Below are positions 57,367 through 64,000 of a DNA stretch of 64,000 nucleotides, piece after piece. The notes under the pieces were generated by a model, which saw nothing but the letters and a program-made list of their open reading frames with translations, searched no databases and was not told where the DNA came from. The position numbers were made by a program, and so were the translations under genes. How positions within the stretch are numbered: the first letter of the stretch is position 1; each line of letters opens with the position of its first letter. This DNA comes from Naematelia aurantialba (taxonomy: Eukaryota; Basidiomycota; Tremellomycetes; Tremellales; Naemateliaceae), in the NCBI GenBank assembly GCA_021527695.1, contig JAKFAO010000001.1, positions 496,001 to 560,000 of the forward strand. Direction: 5' to 3'.

Positions 57367-60300
57367 ATGTCTAACCGGTCTGGTTCACCGTCGGACGAGG
57401 GCGAGGGCGACGAGATCCGGCCTCATGGAGAGGACCGAGATTCTTCTGAGGAATCGTCCGAGGAAGATCCCGAGGAGGCTCGTCGCATAGCCGAAGGGTT
57501 TATCGTTCAGGATGGAGAGGACGATGAGGATGACGAGGAGGAAGACGAGGAGACGAAGCGTCAGCGGCGGAAAGAGCGGAGGAAGAAGCGGAGAAGAGAA
57601 CGTCGGGCGCGAGAGAGACAGCAAGAGGCCGTCCTGTCCGACGACGAGCTGGAGCTCATCCAGGAGAATAGGGGGAAGATTGGCGGCCCGTCGACAGTTC
57701 GCCCACTGAAGCGAACTCGGCAGCGTTCAGAGGGCGAAGTTGTTAGCGAGGAAGAAGGACCAACCTTGCAGGACATCTTCAGAGACGACGAAGACCGGAG
57801 ATTCGACGAGGATGACGATGATGACATGGGAGACTTTATCGAGGACGAAGAGGACGAGGAGGCAGTTCAGGGTGAGACAGAGGAAGAGCGGCGAGAACGG
57901 AAGCGCGAAGAGAAGCTCAGACGGCGAGAAGCGGCGCGGGCACGGCCAGAAATATCCGGCGTGGATAGAGGGTGAGCAGGACCATTACTGTTGTCGCCAG
58001 TTCGCTGACGCTCCAGGCAATGGGATGAGATCTTTGCTGTCTTTGGGGACGGGCAAGATTATGAGTGGGCCATGGAGGGAGAGGAGGGGATGGACATTGA
58101 CGAGGACGAGGAATCGCAGCTGCGGAAGAAAAATCTCAGATTAGAAGACGTCAGTTCTTTGCGCATGAGGCGGCGAGGTATTCCGCTGACTTCAATCAGG
58201 TTTTCGACCCAGCAGAAATCAAGGCTCGTAGGCTTCAAGACGAAGACAAAGCCATTGCTGCTGCCGACCGCCCCGAGCGACATCAACTCATCAACTCCAC
58301 CCTTTCCGATAATCCTGTCCTCGCGCCAGACATCCTTTTCCCGGCTCCCGAGGTTGCAGGGACGTGGATCATGTCACAGATTTCAGCTCGCACGCAATGG
58401 GTGTTCTGTGGGATGCAGGTCGACGACCCTCAGGTCATCTACGCGCATGTACCGCGACCCGACTTGCAGTCGGAATACAAAGCTGCTGTCGTGAAAGCCC
58501 TGCATATGATGTTTGTCGACAACCTCGAAGTACCCCATCTGTGGCACTACAAACGAGACGCTTTCAGTATCCTCGAGCAACAGGGCCAAAGCTCCGTGCA
58601 GTTTCTCGAACGAGACGAATTGTGGCAGCTGTATGCGCTTGGCGTTCGATTCCGAGCGATTTTTGAGCGTTGTTCACAAATATCTGCGGTCTGGGGCAAG
58701 ATTCGCACGGCGAAGCCCGGCCTCGAGGACGAATATCTCACGACCGTGCTCCAACCCACCTCATGCATGAAGAGTATCGAGGCTGCTGCGGAAGGGTACG
58801 ATTGGCTGGGATTTCATTATGCGGAGGAGCTGCGGCAGGTCAAGGAGGAAGATGCGTTCACTGAGGGTGTCAAGCGTCTGCCAGAGCGTTCGGGGCACGA
58901 TGAGGTGCGATCAGGCCCTATCATGCAGTTGGTCAAGGTGAGTTCGCAACAAAGTGCCGAAAGCAAGTCATTCACTCATGTTCCAGGCATTCGGGATTTC
59001 CGTTCCACTTGTTGCACGCGCCTTTGATCAGATCGATGCCACTCCCTCGCCGCCTGTTAATCATGAGAAAATGCCAAATGATTTGGCCGAGGAGTTCTCC
59101 GGAGCGGGCACAGGCTTTCTAAGTGGCGAGTATGCTCTAAAGGGTGAGTAGTGCATCTCGGTAAAGAACAAGACCATTTCTGACTTGTCCCAGCGGCTAG
59201 CTCTATCCTCTTGTCAGAGTTTTCGAAAGACCCCATCCTCCGACAAGCGACTCGAGATTTCATGCAACAGGCTGCTTTGGTCACAGTCACGCCAACTGAG
59301 CGAGGCATGTCTGTCATCGACCAATTCCATCTCTATTACGTGGGTCGCTTCCATAGGGACGGGATCATGGCTAATTCAGTACAGAGCTTCAAGTTCCTTA
59401 CCGATAAACCCGTGGCCGCATTCAAAGATTCGCCACAATTCCTTCACATGCTGAGAGCAGAGGACGAAGGGCTGATAACTATTGCTGTTGAAGCCAACGA
59501 GTTTGCAAGCAAGGACTTTGAAGAAGCTCTAAAGTCTTGTGTGCGATCCAAAGACTATTCTGAGCTCGCCGTGGCATGGAATGTGCTTCGGGAGGAGGTC
59601 GTGCAGGATCTCGTGCGGAAACATCTGATACCAATGTCAGCCAGATGGGTCCGTGAACATCTCCGTTCCCAGGCGGAGGAATTCGTTGCCGAGCGATGCA
59701 GGATGGAGCTTGAGTTTGTGAGTATTAGAATTGTTAGAATTGTGGCATTCGCTCATCAACTTTAGAGAGTCAACTCGCGGCCGTTCAACACTTCAAAGAT
59801 GGTGCCCGGCGAGACGCCTTCGGTCCTCGCACTTACCAATGGTCAGGGCGATATAAGAGACGCAGTGATGGCGGTCATGCTGGACGACGAAGGCAACATG
59901 CGGACGCAAACCAAGTTCGACAATCTACGAGACGAAGCCGACAAGCTATCTTTCACGGAGCTCGTTGAGCGACGAAAGCCAAGGGTCGTAGTCGTCGGCG
60001 GCATGTCAGTGCAAGCTGCACGATTACGGGATGATGCTGCTGCTGCACTGCGTGATGTGGCGATCCGGGACTTTGGAGAGAATCCGCCTGTGGCCGACGC
60101 GTACATGGAACACGAGCAATATGTTGAGGCTCTCAAAGCATATGACGAGCGATTGGCTCCCAAACTTACACCGGTCATATATTCGAGCGACGCCACTGCA
60201 AGATTATACATGCATTCAGAAGCAGCGGAAAAGGAACACCCGAACCTACCGATGAATGGTCGATATGCGTTGGCTTTGGCGCGTTATGTGCAAAATCCAC

Positions 60301-62698
60301 TCAACGCGTATTGCCATCTTGGTAAGACAATCGCTTCTGTCACATTCATGGAGCATCATCAGAAGATGGTAGGTTGTCTTCTGTCAGATTGTGTATGCCA
60401 GGCTCAGTTTGCAGATCTCTCAAGAGAAACTACTCATGCATCTCGAACGCGGTCTCGTTAACGCGACCTGTTATATGGGCATTGAGATCAACTCGTGCGT
60501 GGCCGACACCTATCAGGGCGCAATGCTGCCATTTATCGCTGGCCTCGGCCCTCGCAAAGCGGATGCTCTTGCAGGCAACATCCACCGCACTGTAGGTTCA
60601 ATTCGGGAGAGATGGCATACAACTAATGGCAACTCAGGGCTCCTTGAAGAACAGACTCGCGTTTTCAGACCTAGGACTTCTTGGACCTACGATCTTCGAG
60701 AACGTTGCTGGATTCCTCTCGATCGAGACGGATCTCGGTAGCATCATGCTCGAGCGTGAACATCCGGAAGCGCAGCCTGACCCCCTCGATGTTACACGCA
60801 TACATCCTGAAGACTACGAATTCGCACAGAAGATGTGTCAAGACGCGCTTGATCTCGATGCAGAAGACGTGCAGGATCAGCACAAGTCTCAAGTCGTTCT
60901 GCAACTCATGCTGGACGATGATCGCGCTCGCAAGCTCACCGTGCTCAATCTGGACGACTTTGCATATAATCTCCAACGTCAAGGTGAAGGCAACAAGCAA
61001 CATACATTGCGAGAGATCGTTGCCGAGCTCATCAATTACCGTGCGGACAGACGACCACCATTCTACGTGCCGAATGATTGGGAGGTGGTGCAGATGTTGA
61101 CCGGTGAAACAGAGAGGACAATCGGGCGTGGGATGCGTGTAACGGCAACTGTTCGCAAAGCTCTTTCTGGCAGGGTCTTCTGTCAGCTTGAAAGCGGGAT
61201 CGAGGCTGTGCTCGAGAGAGATTATGTCGCAGACGAGGGTCAGCAGGTCGCTTCGCTCGAAGACTTGTTCAAGCCTCGACAGGCAATCAAGGCAGTGGTC
61301 ATTGAGGCCAATCCCGCTCGCATGTCCGTTCGGCTTTCTACTCGACCTGCAGACATTGCTGGCGGGTTCCCATTTATATCCCCATTTGCCGAAGATGCTA
61401 AAAATGACCCCGAACGACGATATCGAGCAGAGGAGGCTGCTGCGCAGAAGAAGCGGCGTGAGGCAGGTTCTGTCAAGCGCGTGGTCAATCACCCAAATTG
61501 GCACACGCTCAACTCTGGTCAGGCCGAGCAGTTCCTCGCTTCGCAACATCGCGGCGATGTGGTCATTCGTCCTTCGTCAAAGGGTCCAGACCACCTTGCT
61601 GTGACATGGAAGGTTGACGAAGACGTCTATCAACATATTGATGTGCAAGAGATCGACAAGCCCAACGAGTACTCTCTCGGGCGCATTTTGCGGGTCGCCG
61701 GGAAGTACAGTTACTCCGACCTGGACGACTTGATTATCAATCACGTCAAAGCCATTGCACGAAAGTTTGACGAGATGCAATTGCATGAAAAGTACCGTCC
61801 AGAGGATGAGCTAGGTCAGTCATATAGGAACGCTAAAGCAGCGAGCTGACGATACCCAGAGGCATATTTGAAGAACTACGTGCAGGCACATCCTGGACGA
61901 AGCATGTATGGATTCAGTATCGACTCTGAACGGCCTGGATATCTCAAGCTGTGTTTTCTGAACAAGTCAACGAAGGATGGAGGTGTCATTCAAACTTGGG
62001 TACGACCTGGTCGCTCAGCGAGTGAAATAGTCGCTGACACAAGACAGCCTGTCAAGGTTCTGCCTGGCGCGTACTCGCTCGGTAACGCCGAAGTTCCAGG
62101 TGTGACTGAGCTGTGCAACGCCTTCAAAGCGCAGTACTCGTCCCGCCTTGCTGAACAAGGCAGTGGTGGCAAGACGCCTGGTATCCGAGCCGGCAAGACA
62201 CCTCTGGGCGGCCGAACGCCTGGAGGCCGGACGCCTGGTGTCGGAGCAGCCCGAGGAGGGATGACCCCTAACCCTATGCTTGGTATGGGTGGTCGGACGC
62301 CTCGACCAGGTGTAACTCCCAATCCATGTGAGCTGCAGTGTTTCCGGTTGGTGATTCGTAGACTAATCAAACTCAGATGGGGCACCACCACCTGTCCAGG
62401 CTTATTCGAATGGTCAGCCAGTGTTTGCACCGGGCTACGGCGGGTTCACGCCAGGAGGAGGTCTGGCCATGCCACCACAGGCGTATGGAAATATACCGCC
62501 TGCAGGATACGGTGGTCCTCCTGGACCGGGGTACGGTGGTGCCACGCCCGGGAGACCACCGATGGGCGGAGGAGGGCTGGGCATGAACCCGGAACGAGCG
62601 TGAGTCTTCACCTTAAAAAGCCTTTGGCAAGAAGATATGGCGAGAAGGTCGATGCTGATGACGGCAGAGCGATGATCGCACGGCAGGGGGGACGGTGA
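57367..62698 (+). CDS. SPT6: Transcription elongation factor and histone chaperone SPT6
   Basis: Travels with RNA polymerase II, reassembles nucleosomes and supports elongation. The acidic N-terminus ([37 protein letters not shown]) is typical. Exons continue with [60 protein letters not shown] (helix-turn-helix/DLD region), [16 protein letters not shown], the YqgF-like [20 protein letters not shown], HhH-region [20 protein letters not shown], the S1 domain ([20 protein letters not shown]), and tandem SH2 domains that bind the polymerase linker ([40 protein letters not shown], then [19 protein letters not shown]). The tail has a Gly/Thr/Pro repeat ([20 protein letters not shown]). A final intron (62599-62667, CTGATGACGGCAG) replaces an in-frame TGA and gives the end [15 protein letters not shown]. 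Confidence 0.93.
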
Positions 62699-63108
62699 AA
62701 TATCTTGCTGTGAGGGGATCGGACTTGTGGACTGGCAAATTGGCAACTGGCAGCCTGACCAGAGGGCTGTTGGAGTTGGTGGATTCGTTGGATCGATGGA
62801 TGTGTGAGAATCGGTGGGTTCGTTGGAATCGCTGGGAGTGTTGGGAGTATTCATGTATCACGACGCGACATTTGACAGATCATTGTGGCATGCATCAGCA
62901 TTGATAACCTGCGCGTGGGCATGTTATCACACGTGCGCGCATGTCGAGTGAGTGCACCCGACAAAGTCGTGGTTGGTACGAGGAACGAAGATGCATCTAA
63001 CAACTATCCACTCTGTGGGCTATGGAGAGAAAACTATCCGACCAGTAACACAACCGACACCAACTCTGTGACCAACGTGCTGCAACAAGTGGGCCGAACC
63101 GAGGCGCA
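62699..63108. other. Convergent intergenic region with TTGGANTCG/GTTGGA direct repeats
   Basis: 410 bp between SPT6 and the zinc-binding gene. At about 62768-62850 there are several short direct repeats of GTTGGA/GGATTCGTTGGA type (GTTGGAGTTGGTGGATTCG, GTGGGTTCGTTGGAATCG). No gene is visible. Confidence 0.55.
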
Positions 63109-63949
63109 TTAGGCGACGACGAATTTGGGGAACGCCGTGGCGAAAGGTTTGTTTGAGTGCTTGGCATCGACGTGTTGCTGCAGTCTGCGCGGTGCGGAAT
63201 CAGCGATATGTCCCTTCGGATATCGTGACGAGGGACGTCGTGGGAATGGAGGTGGAAAGACAGTCTTCGGATGGCCAAGTCATGGAACAGGAGGGAGAAA
63301 GGTGTGGGGGAACGCATCTCGGAGCTGAATGCAGAGCGGATCTCAAACCAAGAGCCCAATGATAACAAGGAGACACAAGGCAAGGGGAGCGGGTGAGGGG
63401 AGGAGGGGGAGGGGGCGACGGTCGACAAGAGGACCATCAGACCCACATGGGCTGCTTGGCCGTACCCTGGAAGGTCTGTCTGCAGATCTCACACTGGATA
63501 GTCTGCGCTGCCTATGCGGGTCAGCGAACTGCATACGGTTCGATAATGTAGAGACAATAAGGACCGGGAGGAGAACATTCAGACTCCGGAGCCCATCCAT
63601 TGGTGCTGAGAGACGACGAAAGAGACGATGAAAGGAGGGAAAGATGGGAAACTAGAGACACGGGAACGGTGGCGATGCACCAAGCCAACCTGGCAGTACA
63701 GGAGCTGGATGCTTGGCACTCACGGCGTTGCTTTTCAATTGCGACTTGGCCTCCTTCGGGGCGTTCTTAGTCGCTACCTCACGCTTGTGCTGAGCTTTTG
63801 CACCCTATGCCGGTGCGTTAGCATACCCAGAGGAGCGAGGAGGGAGGTTCCGCGGCAAGCTCGGCTGCACCCGAAGCCGAGTTTGTAGGGCACCACATAG
63901 GGCCTGCAAGGTGTTCGAGGACGCTTTCACTCACATTACCACCGCCCAT
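63109..63949 (-). CDS. Small 4F5/zf-met2 (SERF-like) zinc-binding protein
   Basis: Small nuclear/cytosolic protein of the zf-met2/4F5 family; molecular role is not well established. Four exons (63949-63935, 63804-63724, 63511-63447, 63184-63109) sum to 237 nt, that is 78 residues. The start exon encodes only MGGGN, followed by GAKAQHKREVATKNAPKEAK, SQLKSNA (the 4F5 basic helix), AAQTIQCEICRQTFQGTAKQ (first zinc pair, CxxC) and LQQHVDAKHSNKPFATAFPK (two histidines). Every join is in frame with canonical GT-AG borders, and the reconstructed C2H2-type zinc motif is complete. Its transcript begins just inside the right edge of the window, so the promoter is mostly outside. Confidence 0.9.
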
Positions 63950-64000
63950 GTTTGTTTTGCCTTGTCGAGTTGTAGGTGTGTGTATTCGAGGACGAGGATA

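Noticed and set aside
62599..62603. In-frame TGA of SPT6 as the true stop
   Set aside because: The TGA overlaps a GTGAGT donor; a 69-nt intron with a CTGAT branch site and GGCAG acceptor restores an in-frame end with a few more residues (low but better support).

Overview
This window is a gene-dense stretch of nuclear DNA from a basidiomycete fungus, most likely a carotenoid-forming yeast-like species of the Tremellomycetes. The evidence is GC-rich coding sequence, many short introns (about 50-120 nt, GTGAGT-type donors, CTGAC/CTAAC branch sites, CAG/TAG acceptors), very short intergenic gaps, and a fused lycopene cyclase/phytoene synthase gene of the kind found only in fungi. The species was not identified. 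I see no plasmid, phage, transposon, CRISPR array, rRNA or convincing tRNA. Exon joins were made by reading splice sites by eye and checking that frames and protein families continue, so gene spans are safer than individual exon borders.

Layout, left to right. 1-1240: 3' part of an LAT-type amino-acid transporter (+). 1556-3335: RRP17/NOL12 rRNA-processing protein (-). 3634-5144: SUA5 tRNA threonylcarbamoylation enzyme (-). 5495-6745: SIW14-like phosphatase (+). 7113-8673: ZCCHC9-type zinc-knuckle protein (-). 8918-10292: mitochondrial ribosome recycling factor (+). 10391-12649: SLC35C2-like nucleotide-sugar/triose-phosphate transporter (-). 13042-15071: methionine aminopeptidase 1 (+). 15363-16143: mitochondrial BolA (-). 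16449-19370: AP-1 beta-adaptin (+). 19679-24408: large coiled-coil protein of unknown role (+). 24795-25955: hypothetical acidic/glycine-rich protein (-). 26262-27777: TOM40 (+). 28061-36352: THO2 (+). 37014-39947: crtYB (+). 40344-42525: divergent eIF4E-family protein (+). 43223-46979: MCM6 (+). 47150-48136: mitoribosomal uL10m (-). 48593-50335: RPN9 (+). 50594-51715: PABPN1/Pab2 (-). 51998-53023: ATP synthase subunit d (+). 53624-55291: unrecognised protein with a possible internal duplication (+). 55627-57013: PHO13 phosphatase (-). 57367-62698: SPT6 (+). 63109-63949: small zinc-binding 4F5/zf-met2 protein (-).

The genes do not form an operon or pathway cluster; they are mostly housekeeping genes for mRNA synthesis and export (THO2, SPT6, PABPN1), DNA replication (MCM6), protein turnover (RPN9), and mitochondrial function (SUA5, mRRF, BolA, TOM40, uL10m, ATP7). 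Most neighbours on opposite strands share a compact 240-460 bp divergent promoter region. The one secondary-metabolism gene is crtYB, which stands alone.

The most unusual non-coding feature is that many introns carry tandem repeats: a heptamer array in RRP17, an octamer array in crtYB, and others in SIW14, mRRF, BolA and THO2. I did not find a convincing new multi-gene system. The best leads for new biology are the duplicated-domain protein at 53624-55291, the coiled-coil protein at 19679-24408, the divergent eIF4E with its very long extension, and the repeat-bearing region upstream of crtYB.
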